From: Lachnospiraceae bacterium
GTDB lineage: Bacteria; Bacillota; Clostridia; Lachnospirales; Lachnospiraceae
Length of the DNA: 64,000 nucleotides
Assembly: GCA_910574805.1 (NCBI GenBank)
Contig: CAJTCV010000017.1
Coordinates: forward strand, 1-64,000
Direction of reading: 5' to 3'
Part shown: one piece after another, positions 33,593-42,258 of the stretch
Layout of the letters: every line of letters begins with the position of its first letter
How positions within the stretch are numbered: position 1 is the first letter of the stretch
Position numbers and translations under genes: made by a program
The notes under the pieces: generated by a model
Database searches by the model: none
What the model saw: the letters and a program-made list of their open reading frames with translations, nothing else
What the model was told of the DNA's origin: nothing

Positions 33593-35452
33593 ATGAAACT
33601 GTTTCGGGAATTTAAGGATGGCGTGTTTAAAATACGTAATCAGATTGTATTCCTCCTTTTTTTCATTACAGTACTGCCGATCTTTTTTGTACAGATGTAC
33701 AATTATTCAGCCACTAACAGAAAGCTGCAGATGAAGGATGCCATTCTTCTGGAGGACAACCTGATCCTGACTACCAGCCTTCTGAATAATACGCTAAGTG
33801 CGTATAAGCAGCTTTTCTTCCAGCTGGCCACAGATACCACCTGTATCAATACAGTGACGCAGATGAATGAGGTCTCGGAAGATTCTGTCCAGTATCTTCG
33901 TCTGTCTGATGTTATGACGACGGTGATCCGTTCCAATATGATGATGCGGCCGGAGATCAAAGCGGTGGGAGTCATCAGCGACCGGGGAAGCGCATACCTG
34001 TATGCGGAGGAGCGGGAGAGCACAGAATCCGTCATCCGGTATTTTCAGGAGAATAAAGAAGCACTGAAAGAACAGGTGATGACCTCTGATACACTGCTCT
34101 TTCATATGATTTCTGTGGATGACAGCAGTTATAATGAGAAATATCCCTGTTTTTTCCTGGCGAACCGTCTGATGGATTACGGAAATCTGAAAGTGGTGGG
34201 AGCTCTGTTCCTGTTTATTGACCCGTCAAAAATCAGCCGGGAGATCAATAATCCGACCTCCCATACATTTCTGTACTCGGATAAGCTTCTTCTGGACGGG
34301 ACAGATCATCTGGTCTGTTCCAGGGATGTGCCGGGCGGGTATGCCTTTTCCGGTATTTCGGAATATGAGGACATCAACCTGTCGGCTCTGGAGGATGGAA
34401 AAAGTATGCGGCAGGGCGACTATCTTTTCTCGGTGTCTTATGTGGATCACTTTAACCTGAAGCTTTTGAATATTGTGGATTACCGGCTTCTGCACAGGGA
34501 TCTGAATACCCTCTGGCTCCGTACGCTTGTCACGATCCTGCTGATTCTGATAGGATCGCTGTTCGGGGCATTCTTCCTGTGCCGGGGGTTTGTGGGCTCT
34601 CTGGAGCGGATGGCAAGGCGGGTGGATCAGGTGGACGAGGAGCATCTGAATATCAGCATGGATATCAACTGCCGCAATGAAATCCAGGTGATCGGGGAGT
34701 CTGTGGACCGGATGCTGGCCCTGATCCGAAACCTTCTGGAGGAGAACAGGAGGCAGTATGAGCATATTGTGGAGATCACCAAAGCTGCCTGCGAAGCAGA
34801 GTTGAAGTCCATGGAGCTTCAGATCAATCCGCATTTTCTGTTTAATACCATTGATTCCATCAACTGGCTTGCCATACGGGAAGACTGCCGGGATGTGAGC
34901 GAACAGCTGAACCGGCTGGCGTATATCCTGCGGTACACCGTGTATGATATGAATAAGGTGGTACCCATAGAGAGCGAGATCCGGTGGCTTCTGCAGTATC
35001 TGGAGCTTCAGAAGATCCGGTTTGATCATTCTTTTTCTTATGATGTGTATATAGAACCGGGAACCGGGGGCCTGCAGATCCACAAACTCCTGCTGCAGCC
35101 TTTTCTGGAAAATTCCCTGATCCACGGTTTTGAGGGAATCTCCTGGAAAGGGAAGCTTGGAATCCGTTTTCAGATGCTGGGCAGGGAAGAGCAGTATCTT
35201 CTGATCTGCATCGAGGATAACGGCACTGGAATGACGAAAGAGCAGACCGATACACTCAACCGGTTCTTCTGGCAGAAGACCGAAACCTTTCAGGGAATTG
35301 GACTTTCCAATATTTTTTACCGTCTGAGGAATTATTATCCGGGGCACCGGCTTATGGTCACATCAGCCCGGGGCATGACGGTGTTCAAACTGTTTATTCC
35401 GGTGGGAGAAATGGAGGGGGCACATGTACAAAATACTGATCGTAGAGGATGA
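33593..35452 (+). CDS. YesM-type sensor histidine kinase
   Basis: 619 residues. First membrane helix about 15-37, extracellular sensor region to about 300, second helix about 305-330 (TLVTILLILIGSLFGAFFLC), HAMP, then the His_kinase domain with the phospho-acceptor about His 414 in INPHFLFNTIDSINWLA and an HATPase domain (EDNGTGMT, GIGLSNI). Senses an external signal, probably sugar, or the loaded binding protein. The start at 33593 is supported by GGAGGTGGAGG; the extension to 33536 overlaps the promoter. The response regulator gene overlaps its end by 29 bp. Confidence 0.92.
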   Translation: MKLFREFKDGVFKIRNQIVFLLFFITVLPIFFVQMYNYSATNRKLQMKDAILLEDNLILTTSLLNNTLSAYKQLFFQLATDTTCINTVTQMNEVSEDSVQYLRLSDVMTTVIRSNMMMRPEIKAVGVISDRGSAYLYAEERESTESVIRYFQENKEALKEQVMTSDTLLFHMISVDDSSYNEKYPCFFLANRLMDYGNLKVVGALFLFIDPSKISREINNPTSHTFLYSDKLLLDGTDHLVCSRDVPGGYAFSGISEYEDINLSALEDGKSMRQGDYLFSVSYVDHFNLKLLNIVDYRLLHRDLNTLWLRTLVTILLILIGSLFGAFFLCRGFVGSLERMARRVDQVDEEHLNISMDINCRNEIQVIGESVDRMLALIRNLLEENRRQYEHIVEITKAACEAELKSMELQINPHFLFNTIDSINWLAIREDCRDVSEQLNRLAYILRYTVYDMNKVVPIESEIRWLLQYLELQKIRFDHSFSYDVYIEPGTGGLQIHKLLLQPFLENSLIHGFEGISWKGKLGIRFQMLGREEQYLLICIEDNGTGMTKEQTDTLNRFFWQKTETFQGIGLSNIFYRLRNYYPGHRLMVTSARGMTVFKLFIPVGEMEGAHVQNTDRRG

Positions 35453-36857
35453 AAAAGACGCCAGGGAAGGGCTTGCGGAGCTGATCCGTCAGTATGATTC
35501 TTCCATCGAGGTGACCGTTCGCCGGGATGGTCTGGAGGGCTATCAGACGGCGATAGAGATGCAGCCCGATGTCATTATCAGCGATATCCGAATGCCCGGG
35601 TGCGACGGGCTTACCATGGCCAGCAGGCTTCAGGGCAGACGGTTTCAGGGAAAAATCCTTCTGCTGACCGGCTATGCGGACTTCAGGTATGCGCAGCAGG
35701 CGGTTCGGTACGGGATTACAGAATATATCTTAAAACCTATTGTGCCGGATGAATTTCTTCCGCTTCTGCAGCGGTATCTTCGGGAAACAGAGAGGGAAAA
35801 GCTGAGAAACGAACGGAAGAATCCCCGTGTGAGTTATCTGTTCTCAGATGCGGATGACGAAGCTCTGGGTGAACAGATTTCATACATGCAGTATACAGAG
35901 TGCTTTTTTGCGATCCTTTATATCAGCGGAGATTCCCATCTGCCAATACAGATGAAAGAGATGCTTCTCAAGGAAAAGGACCTGTATATGGCGTACCTGC
36001 CGGACAAACAGTACCGCGGCATCTGTATTGGATTTCGGGATCATGCAGTCAATCATATAGCCATCGCCAAACTGAATGCGCTTTTGAAGGATTATGAGAA
36101 TGTGGTATGTGTTTATACGATTCAGAATATCCAGACCGTGCCCTCTGTGAAAGCGGTATGGGACAGGCTTCAGGAGGCGGTCATCTGGTCCATCACGTAT
36201 GATTCCCGGTTTATCAATTATACGCCTGCCATGGAGCGTACGGGAGAATCGGAGCAGGAGGATGAATATATCCATTCCAGCCTCCAGAAGCTTCAATATC
36301 AGTATTCACATGGAGAATACAAAGAGCTGCTGCTCCGGTATATGGAAGAGATGCGCAGAAAGCATGCACATCCCAGATCGATCCGGATGACAGCGGTGTC
36401 CGGACTTGTGAAAAAAGGATCCCAGCGGCGGTATTTTGTGGCGGTGGAGAAGCTGTCACAGGCAAAGACCTTTGCGGAAATCACCGCCTGCATACAGGAG
36501 TATTTTCAGGAAGACCCGGACAGCGGTCTGGAGCAGTATTCCAGAATCGTGCAGCAGGCGATCAGCGAGATGAACGAGCATTATACAGACCAGATCTCCT
36601 TGAATTCGGTAGCAGAGAAGCTGAAGATTACACCCCAGTATCTGAGCAAGATCTTTATGAAGGAGACTTCCACTACTTTTGTGAATTATCTCACGTCTCT
36701 CCGGATGGAAAAAGCGAAGCTGCTGCTGAGAAATACGAGTCAGAAAATTAACCTGATCTGTCAGCAGGTGGGCTATCCGGACGCGAAATATTTCTGTACA
36801 CTTTTTAAAAAAGAAGTGGGGGTTACGCCGAATCAGTATCGGAGCAATCAGATCTGA
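35424..36857 (+). CDS. YesN-type response regulator, AraC family
   Basis: 477 residues. Receiver domain 1-120 with phospho-acceptor Asp 54 (VIISDIRMPG) and Lys in YILKPIV; a long middle region of unknown fold (about 135-365), and an AraC HTH pair at about 375-475 (ISLNSVAEKLKITPQYLSKI, VGYPDAKYFCTLFKKEVGVT). Partner of the kinase just upstream, whose gene it overlaps by 29 bp. Likely activates the divergent GH31-transport operon by binding the direct repeats at 33462 and 33506. GGAGGGG precedes the ATG. Confidence 0.93.
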   Translation: MYKILIVEDEKDAREGLAELIRQYDSSIEVTVRRDGLEGYQTAIEMQPDVIISDIRMPGCDGLTMASRLQGRRFQGKILLLTGYADFRYAQQAVRYGITEYILKPIVPDEFLPLLQRYLRETEREKLRNERKNPRVSYLFSDADDEALGEQISYMQYTECFFAILYISGDSHLPIQMKEMLLKEKDLYMAYLPDKQYRGICIGFRDHAVNHIAIAKLNALLKDYENVVCVYTIQNIQTVPSVKAVWDRLQEAVIWSITYDSRFINYTPAMERTGESEQEDEYIHSSLQKLQYQYSHGEYKELLLRYMEEMRRKHAHPRSIRMTAVSGLVKKGSQRRYFVAVEKLSQAKTFAEITACIQEYFQEDPDSGLEQYSRIVQQAISEMNEHYTDQISLNSVAEKLKITPQYLSKIFMKETSTTFVNYLTSLRMEKAKLLLRNTSQKINLICQQVGYPDAKYFCTLFKKEVGVTPNQYRSNQI

Positions 36858-36946
36858 TGCAGGCTGAGCATCGAAGGATGTGTGAGATGCGGATGAATAA
36901 TAAAAAAGATATAACAAAAAGGAATAGATGTAAAAGGGGTGAAATA

Positions 36947-36975
36947 TGGACAAATTCATCCAACCGGCGTATAAT
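36947..36975 (+). promoter_or_regulatory. Promoter of the cobalamin riboswitch RNA
   Basis: TGGACA (36947-36952), 17-bp spacer, TATAAT (36970-36975). Transcription would start near 36982, some 28 bases before the aptamer, giving an RNA of about 315 nt up to the terminator at 37296. Confidence 0.6.
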
Positions 36976-37009
36976 TTTACTATTGAAAATCCCGGATGTA
37001 TTCCGGATA

Positions 37010-37162
37010 TTGCAGGTTCCGAAAGGATTCATAGAGAAACCGGTGTAAATCCGGTACGGTCCCGCCACTGTGACAGGGAGTCCGTGCAGAAGATGCCACT
37101 GGCCGCCTGGCTGGGAAGGCCTGCGGGGATGACGATCTGGAGTCAGGAGAACTGCCTGCGAT
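37010..37162 (+). promoter_or_regulatory. Cobalamin (B12) riboswitch aptamer
   Basis: All the hallmark blocks are in order: TGCAGGTTCC (P1/P2 start), AAACCGGTGTAAATCCGGTA, GGTCCCGCCACTGTGAC, the B12 box region GATGCCACTG with GGGAAGGC, and GAGTCAGGAGAACTGCCTGC closing P1. This is a full-length adenosylcobalamin-type aptamer. CTGCCTG (37152-37158) in the closing strand can alternatively pair with CAGGCAG (37210-37216), a plausible expression platform. No B12 synthesis, transport or B12-dependent enzyme gene follows within reach. Confidence 0.92.
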
Positions 37163-37264
37163 GGATAAGTGTGTCTTACGGCAGATGAGAACTCTTAAAT
37201 AACCAGGTACAGGCAGGGCCGGGAGCTGTTTTCCGGTATTTGCTGACGTGCATAAAAGAGTATA

Positions 37265-37296
37265 AAACAGTCTGTAAGAGCGCAGGCTGTTTTTTT
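37265..37296 (+). terminator. Intrinsic terminator downstream of the riboswitch
   Basis: AAACAGTCTG (37265-37274), eight-base loop, CAGGCTGTTT (37283-37292), continuing into a T-run. It ends the riboswitch transcript about 130 bases after the aptamer and 190 bases before the next gene. Confidence 0.88.
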
Positions 37297-37298
37297 AT

Positions 37299-37381
37299 GC
37301 GCAGGGGTGCGTAAGGAAATCAGCAGCTTTGCTGCACGCACCCCGCGCGGCGAGCAGGGGAAGATGGCTCTTCCCTGCTCG
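37299..37381. repeat. Two strong hairpins between riboswitch and lysR-type gene
   Basis: First hairpin: GCGC plus GGGGTGCGT (37304-37312) against ACGCACCCC (37336-37344) plus GCGC, with an inner GCAGC-TTT-GCTGC. Second: CGAGCAGGGGAAGA (37351-37364) against TCTTCCCTGCTCG (37369-37381). They directly follow the terminator. No coding frame is convincing here. Could be a structured leader of the LysR gene, or a REP-like repeat. Confidence 0.65.
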
Positions 37382-37488
37382 ATTATATTCCGGAGCGCGT
37401 GGGAGGCGCAGATGTTTTACAGCAGGAGTGCCTCATGGCGGACCGGGAAACAGGCTGTTTCCGGCCGGCTGTGTCAAAGGAGGGAGAG

Positions 37489-38436
37489 ATGGATCTAAAA
37501 CAGTTACAGTATTTTGTGGCCAGTGTGGACAGTGGCAGTTTAAAAAAGGCATCCGAGATACTGTACACCTCTCAGCCACATGTCAGCAAGACGATCAAGT
37601 CTCTGGAAGCGGAGCTTCAGGTGGAGCTTCTGAAACGAAAGGCCAGAGGTGTGGAAGTTACAAAGGCAGGGAGAAAAGTATATGAGCACGCGTGCCGGGT
37701 CCTTATGGAGGCAGGCCAGATCCAGAATATCCAGGAAGAAGAGGAGATTCATATTCTGTGTGTCGCGGCAAATTCCAGTGACTGTCTGGCCCATCTGTTT
37801 CGCTGCTTCTATACAGATCAGATGCAGTCCGGGATCCATGCCTGGTACATGGAATGCGGTACGGAAGAGATCTTCCGGCTGGTACACCGGCACCAGGCCG
37901 AGCTTGGTTTTGTCTATGTGGATGAAAAGCAGATGATTGCGTTCCGGCAGATGATGGAGTACCGTCATCTGGCATTTGAAGAGCTCTGGAGAGCGGAGCC
38001 GCGGCTTTTTGCAGGACCGAAAAGCCCGGTGTATACGGCACCGTCCGTGACGATGATGGAACTGAGAAATCTTGACTATGTACAGATGCAGGATGAACAG
38101 GATACTCTGAGCATTCAACTTCTTCAGAGGAGCGAGGACTATCAGTATCACAGAAGGCGCGGACGTGTGCTGACAACCAGCAGCAGATCCATGCTGGCCC
38201 GGATGGTTGCAGATACGCAGTTATGTAGTATCAGCTGTGGTTTCTGTCCGGAACTGGTCGGAGGCGGGACGATCCGCAGTATCCCGATCCGGGGAACAGA
38301 AGGCAGTATTATCTTTGGATGCATACGGAGGGGGCGGGGGGTTTTGTCTCAGGAAGCAGAATCCTTTATGGAATATACAAAAAAACGCCATAACAAACCG
38401 GAACAGGAACAAGTTCCGGCAATGGATGAAAAGTGA
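37489..38436 (+). CDS. LysR family transcriptional regulator
   Basis: 315 residues. HTH_1 domain at 1-60: MDLKQLQYFVASVDSGSLKK, ASEILYTSQPHVSKTIKSLE; then a LysR substrate-binding domain to about 295. GGAGGGAGAG supports the start at 37489 over the longer frame from 37399. The effector domain is divergent (short region HILCVAANSSDCLAHLF), so the ligand cannot be guessed. It is the first gene downstream of the solitary B12 riboswitch, 190 bases past its terminator. A terminator follows at 38442. Confidence 0.88.
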   Translation: MDLKQLQYFVASVDSGSLKKASEILYTSQPHVSKTIKSLEAELQVELLKRKARGVEVTKAGRKVYEHACRVLMEAGQIQNIQEEEEIHILCVAANSSDCLAHLFRCFYTDQMQSGIHAWYMECGTEEIFRLVHRHQAELGFVYVDEKQMIAFRQMMEYRHLAFEELWRAEPRLFAGPKSPVYTAPSVTMMELRNLDYVQMQDEQDTLSIQLLQRSEDYQYHRRRGRVLTTSSRSMLARMVADTQLCSISCGFCPELVGGGTIRSIPIRGTEGSIIFGCIRRGRGVLSQEAESFMEYTKKRHNKPEQEQVPAMDEK

Positions 38437-38441
38437 CAGAA

Positions 38442-38478
38442 AACCGCGTTGTTGCGAGGATTTCTCAACAACGCGGTT
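38442..38478 (+). terminator. Terminator after the LysR gene
   Basis: AACCGCGTTGTTG (38442-38454) and CAACAACGCGGTT (38466-38478) are exact complements over 13 bp with an 11-base loop, followed by GATTTATT. It stands 5 bases after the stop. Confidence 0.82.
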
Positions 38479-38508
38479 GATTTATTCGAAAATGTCTGGT
38501 ATTATGAG

Positions 38509-38539
38509 TTAGTGATAACTAATTAGCATAGACTAATTA
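38509..38539. promoter_or_regulatory. Overlapping palindromes upstream of the DUF2325 gene
   Basis: TTAGT-GATA-ACTAA (38509-38522) overlaps TAATTAG-N6-CTAATTA (38520-38539). They end about 30 bases before the DUF2325 start, where an operator over a promoter would lie. The second site loosely recalls TTAG-N6-CTAA sites of DtxR/MntR-type metal repressors, but could equally serve the LysR protein encoded just upstream. Confidence 0.55.
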
Positions 38540-38568
38540 AGGACAGAGAAGTGTAAGGAGGTGCAGGG

Positions 38569-38850
38569 ATGAGTATTGTCATTGTGGGGGGACATGACCG
38601 GATGGTTGGCCGGTATCAGAAAATCTGTAAAAGCTATCGATGTAAGGCAAAGGTATTTACACAGATGTCCGGGAGTCTGGGCAAGCAGATGGGATCGCCG
38701 GATCTGTTTATTTTATTTACCAGTACGGTGTCTCATAAAATGATCAAAACTGCGGTGGATGAGGCGAAGCGGAAGAAAATTCATGTGGTGCGCTGCCATA
38801 CCAGCAGCAGCGCGGCGCTGGAAAGTATCCTGAGGGAATATGCGGTCTGA
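38569..38850 (+). CDS. DUF2325 family protein
   Basis: 93 residues, whole-length DUF2325: IVIVGGHDRMVGRYQKICKS, FILFTSTVSHKMIKTAVDEA, HVVRCHTSSSAALESIL. The fold is a small Rossmann-like domain; biochemical role unknown. GGAGGTGCAGGG precedes the ATG. It is monocistronic behind two overlapping palindromes, so it appears tightly regulated. Family members are often near metal or redox genes; the next gene is a flavin reductase, but on a separate transcript judging from the 170-base gap. Confidence 0.85.
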   Translation: MSIVIVGGHDRMVGRYQKICKSYRCKAKVFTQMSGSLGKQMGSPDLFILFTSTVSHKMIKTAVDEAKRKKIHVVRCHTSSSAALESILREYAV

Positions 38851-39022
38851 TCCGTTCCGGAGGTCTGCCGGTGTGTGAAAAGTAACGAAAAGTATGAAAA
38901 TCCTGTGTATTTCCTGAATTTTACCTTGTCAAACGGCGGATTTATGCGTAAAATGGAAAAGGCAAAGTTCCATGCAGAGCGTGGGAGTGCTTTTTCCATT
39001 TTTATGTGAGGGGGATGCGGTC

Positions 39023-39625
39023 ATGGCGAAGCAGTGTTTCAGACCGGGGAATATGCTGTATCCGCTGCCTGCGGTGATGGTGAGCTGTCAGAGACAGGGA
39101 GAGAAGCCCAATATCATCACAGTGGCGTGGGCGGGCACCGTCTGTTCTTCGCCGGCCATGGTGTCCATATCGGTCCGGAAGGAGCGGTATTCCTACGGGA
39201 TCCTGAAGGAGTCCGGAGAATTTGTAATCAATCTTGCCACAAAAGAGCTGGTGCGGGCGCTGGATTACTGCGGCGTGCGTTCCGGAAGGGATGTGGACAA
39301 GTTCCGGGAGATGCATCTGACAGAGCTGCCCTCAAGGACAGTACAGGCGCCGGGGATTCTGGAGAGCCCGGTGAATATCGAATGCCATGTGACGGAAGTA
39401 AAGCCTCTGGGGAGTCACGATCTGTTTCTGGCAGAGGTGACCAACGTGACCATTGAAGACCGGTATATGGACGGGAAGGGAACATTTCGACTGAATGATG
39501 CCGGGCTTGTCGCCTATTCCCATGGGGAGTATTTTGAGCTGGGCAGGAAAGCGGGAAGCTTCGGATATTCGGTCCGGAAGCCCGGAAAAAAGAATGGAAA
39601 GAAAAATAAGAATAAGAAAAAGTAA
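39023..39625 (+). CDS. Flavin reductase family protein
   Basis: 200 residues, FMN-binding split-barrel: LPAVMVSCQRQGEKPNIITV, AWAGTVCSSPAMVSISVR, GEFVINLATKELVRALDYCG. Family members bind FMN and either reduce flavins with NAD(P)H or act as small flavoproteins. The C-terminus is a highly basic tail (KKNGKKNKNKKK), perhaps for RNA or membrane binding or just solubility. The start at 39023 has GAGGGGG upstream; the extension to 38972 is hydrophobic and lacks a site. The next gene starts 17 bases after its stop, so they may be cotranscribed. Confidence 0.85.
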   Translation: MAKQCFRPGNMLYPLPAVMVSCQRQGEKPNIITVAWAGTVCSSPAMVSISVRKERYSYGILKESGEFVINLATKELVRALDYCGVRSGRDVDKFREMHLTELPSRTVQAPGILESPVNIECHVTEVKPLGSHDLFLAEVTNVTIEDRYMDGKGTFRLNDAGLVAYSHGEYFELGRKAGSFGYSVRKPGKKNGKKNKNKKK

Positions 39626-39642
39626 GGATCTGAAATTATTTC

Positions 39643-41097
39643 ATGCAAAGGAAAAGGCTGTTTGGAAAGAATTTTAAGTTAAGATATGCAATGACGGCGG
39701 TGGGATGCTGTATGGCGCTTCTGTGCGCCGTGCCGATCCTGGGAGATACATACGGGCTGGAGACGACCTACTGCGAGGTGCTTCTGGACGGAGAGGTTAT
39801 CGGGGCCGTATCGGACCCGTCCGTGGTGGACCAGGCATTTCTGGATGCCAGGGCGCGGATTGCCAGGGAGACCAACGGGCTGGTGCTGGCGAATGTGGCA
39901 TGTGACTTCGAGCAGGTGAGAAAGTTGGTGGGCAGCACGCTGGAGTCCGACGGGCTGGAGTCGCTGATCTATGATCTTCTGAAGGAGAAGGTGAAGACGG
40001 CAAAGCAGAAATATTATCTGGTAAAGGTCAATGAATTTACCGTGAACCTGGCTACCATCGACGAGGTGAAGGAACTGCTTCTGGCGGCTCTGGCTCCCTA
40101 TGACCCGGACGGAATGTTTCAGGTGGAAGTGGTGTCGGATACCAGCAGGGAGCTGAACGCGTTTACGATCCAGGTGGTGCCGAAGGGAGAGCTTCCGGAG
40201 GGAGACGGACTGAAGGCTCTGGATTTTCTGGAGAAGGTGGAGATCGCGGAGGCTTATATCGATTCGGATCAGCTGACGCCGCTGTCGGATGCCATCGATG
40301 CGGTGACCAAGGAAAAGGAAAAGAATCAGGTTTATGAGGTTGTGGCGGGAGATACGCTGTCGGTGATCGCCAACAGCAGGGGCTATTATGTAGATGAGGT
40401 GCTGGCGCTGAACCCTGGTCTGACCAGAGACGCGACGCTGAGTATCGGAGATGAGATCGTCATCAGTGTACCGGAGCCGGAACTGTCCATTACTTCCACG
40501 GTCCAGTATACTTATGAAGAAGATTATTATGCGGAGACGCAGTACATAGACAATGACAGCTGGTATACGACCAGGCGCGAGGTGCGTCAGGAGGCGTCTC
40601 CGGGGCATCATGAGGTCACGGTGCTGACAACCATGAAAAATCAGACGGAAACCGGCCGGGAGATGATTGCGGAGAACATCACAGTGGAACCGGTACCGGA
40701 GATTATCGAGAAGGGGACGCAGACGCCGCCCACCTATATCAAGCCGGTTACCGGCGGCGTGCTCACCTCCGGCTTCAAGATGCGCTGGGGCAGGATGCAC
40801 AGAGGCATCGACTGGGCAGTGCCTACGGGGACATCCGTAAGAGCCTCCTGCGGCGGTACGGTGGTCAGCGCGGGCTGGATGGGCAGCTACGGATACTGTG
40901 TGACCCTGAGCCATCCGGATGGCCGGCAGACCCGGTATGCGCATCTGAGCAAGATTCTGGTGTCTGTGGGACAGAAGGTGGATCAGAATCAGACCATCGC
41001 CCGGAGCGGAAGCACGGGACGGAGTACAGGGCCCCATGTGCATTTTGAGATTATCATCGGCGGACAGCGGGTGAATCCGCTGCAGTACCTGAATTAA
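39643..41097 (+). CDS. LysM/G5/M23 cell-wall endopeptidase
   Basis: 484 residues. N-terminal signal or anchor helix (YAMTAVGCCMALLCAVPILG). Residues about 225-275 form a LysM domain (VYEVVAGDTLSVIANSRGYY), about 280-355 a G5 domain (TREVRQEA-like strands), and 365-484 a Peptidase_M23 domain with zinc ligands His 386 and Asp 390 (HRGIDWAVP) and His 467 (GPHVHFE). A lysostaphin-type enzyme that would cut peptide cross-links of peptidoglycan, acting outside the membrane. Homologous layout is common in Clostridia and is linked to growth or sporulation. Ends at a strong terminator. Confidence 0.9.
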   Translation: MQRKRLFGKNFKLRYAMTAVGCCMALLCAVPILGDTYGLETTYCEVLLDGEVIGAVSDPSVVDQAFLDARARIARETNGLVLANVACDFEQVRKLVGSTLESDGLESLIYDLLKEKVKTAKQKYYLVKVNEFTVNLATIDEVKELLLAALAPYDPDGMFQVEVVSDTSRELNAFTIQVVPKGELPEGDGLKALDFLEKVEIAEAYIDSDQLTPLSDAIDAVTKEKEKNQVYEVVAGDTLSVIANSRGYYVDEVLALNPGLTRDATLSIGDEIVISVPEPELSITSTVQYTYEEDYYAETQYIDNDSWYTTRREVRQEASPGHHEVTVLTTMKNQTETGREMIAENITVEPVPEIIEKGTQTPPTYIKPVTGGVLTSGFKMRWGRMHRGIDWAVPTGTSVRASCGGTVVSAGWMGSYGYCVTLSHPDGRQTRYAHLSKILVSVGQKVDQNQTIARSGSTGRSTGPHVHFEIIIGGQRVNPLQYLN

Positions 41098-41115
41098 AAA
41101 ACGGATTTATGAGAT

Positions 41116-41154
41116 GCGGGATTGCCGGATGGTTGGGGCAGTCCCGTATTTTTT
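41116..41154 (+). terminator. Terminator after the M23 peptidase
   Basis: GCGGGATTGCC (41116-41126), ten-base loop, GGCAGTCCCGT (41137-41147) with wobble pairs, then ATTTTTT. Confidence 0.85.
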
Positions 41155-41174
41155 GGGAACCTTTTGCAAAATAC

Positions 41175-41231
41175 TTGACAAACCCGTCGGTCCCGGATAT
41201 ACTTTAGCCGAAATAGTTTGATTATCAAAAT
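41175..41231 (+). promoter_or_regulatory. fabH promoter with FabT-like operator
   Basis: TTGACA (41175-41180), 17-bp spacer, TATACT (41198-41203). Twelve bases further is AGTTTGATTATCAAAAT (41215-41231), a dyad with one mismatch that matches the MarR-type FabT site known from streptococci and enterococci. Its place over the start of transcription predicts repression by FabT, enhanced by acylated carrier protein. Confidence 0.78.
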
Positions 41232-41255
41232 AATAAGAGGAATAGAGGACGGGAT

Positions 41256-42221
41256 ATGAACGCAAAGATCATCGGAACCGGCTGTCAGCTGCCGGCATAT
41301 GCGGCGGATAATCATTATCTGTCGACACTGGTAGAGACCAGTGATGAATGGATCACAGAGCGCACCGGGATCAGGATGCGCCATCTGGCACAGAAGGAGA
41401 CGACCACCTCTCTGTCCGTGGACGCGGCAGGAAAAGCGCTTGCATCTGCCGGCATGCAGGCATCAGATATCGACCTCCTGATCGTGGCGACGATCACTGC
41501 TGATACAGAGACGCCCAGCACTGCCTGCCGGGTTCAGGCAGAGATTGGAGCGGTAAATGCAGTGGCGTTCGACATTAACGCGGCCTGTTCCGGCTTTTTG
41601 TATGCGCTACATATTGCGGATGCTTTTATAAAAAGCGGCGTCTACAAAAATGCGCTGCTGATCGGAGCGGAGACGCTGTCAAAGCTGGTGGACTGGACAG
41701 ATCGGGGGACATGTGTGCTCTTCGGAGACGGGGCAGGGGCTGTAGTCCTGACTGCGTCAAAGCAGGGAGGAGTTCTCTCACAGTCCGTAGGGAGCAATGG
41801 GAGTAAGTGGGAGGTTCTTTCCTGCGCGGCGCGTCCGGTAAGAAATCCGGTATGCCAAAGTAAAGAGGTTCCGGGATATCTGAGAATGGACGGACAGGAG
41901 GTCTTTAAGTTTGCAGTAAAGACCGTGCCTCTGTGTATTGAAGATGCACTGGAGAAGGCAGGATTACAGCCGGAAGAGATCACACATTATCTGCTGCATC
42001 AGGCCAACAAAAGGATTATTCAGACAGTGGCGAAGCGCCTGAAGCAGCCGGAGGAGCGGTTCCCCATGAATATTGATCAGTGTGCCAATACGTCCGCGGC
42101 CAGTCTGCCGATTCTGCTGGCGCAGATGGATACCCAGGGACGGCTGCATCCGGGGGATAAACTGGTACTGTCCGGCTTCGGGGCAGGGCTGACCTGGGGA
42201 GCGTGTGTACTGGAGTGGTAA
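41256..42221 (+). CDS. FabH, 3-oxoacyl-ACP synthase III
   Basis: 321 residues. Starts fatty-acid synthesis by condensing an acyl-CoA with malonyl-ACP. Catalytic triad visible: Cys 111 in FDINAACSGFLYAL, His in YLLHQANKRI, Asn in CANTSAASLPI. N-terminal ETSDEWITERTGIRMR is typical. Shown by its promoter to head the locus; carries a FabT-like operator upstream. The AGAGGACGGG run precedes the ATG. Followed by a second FabT-controlled promoter for acpP. Confidence 0.95.
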   Translation: MNAKIIGTGCQLPAYAADNHYLSTLVETSDEWITERTGIRMRHLAQKETTTSLSVDAAGKALASAGMQASDIDLLIVATITADTETPSTACRVQAEIGAVNAVAFDINAACSGFLYALHIADAFIKSGVYKNALLIGAETLSKLVDWTDRGTCVLFGDGAGAVVLTASKQGGVLSQSVGSNGSKWEVLSCAARPVRNPVCQSKEVPGYLRMDGQEVFKFAVKTVPLCIEDALEKAGLQPEEITHYLLHQANKRIIQTVAKRLKQPEERFPMNIDQCANTSAASLPILLAQMDTQGRLHPGDKLVLSGFGAGLTWGACVLEW

Positions 42222-42258
42222 GTCGATATTTTTGATATTATTTTTCTGAAAAAGGATA

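Noticed and set aside
39679-41043. Minus-strand open frame of 454 codons
   Set aside because: Antisense of the M23 peptidase gene, which has complete zinc ligands.
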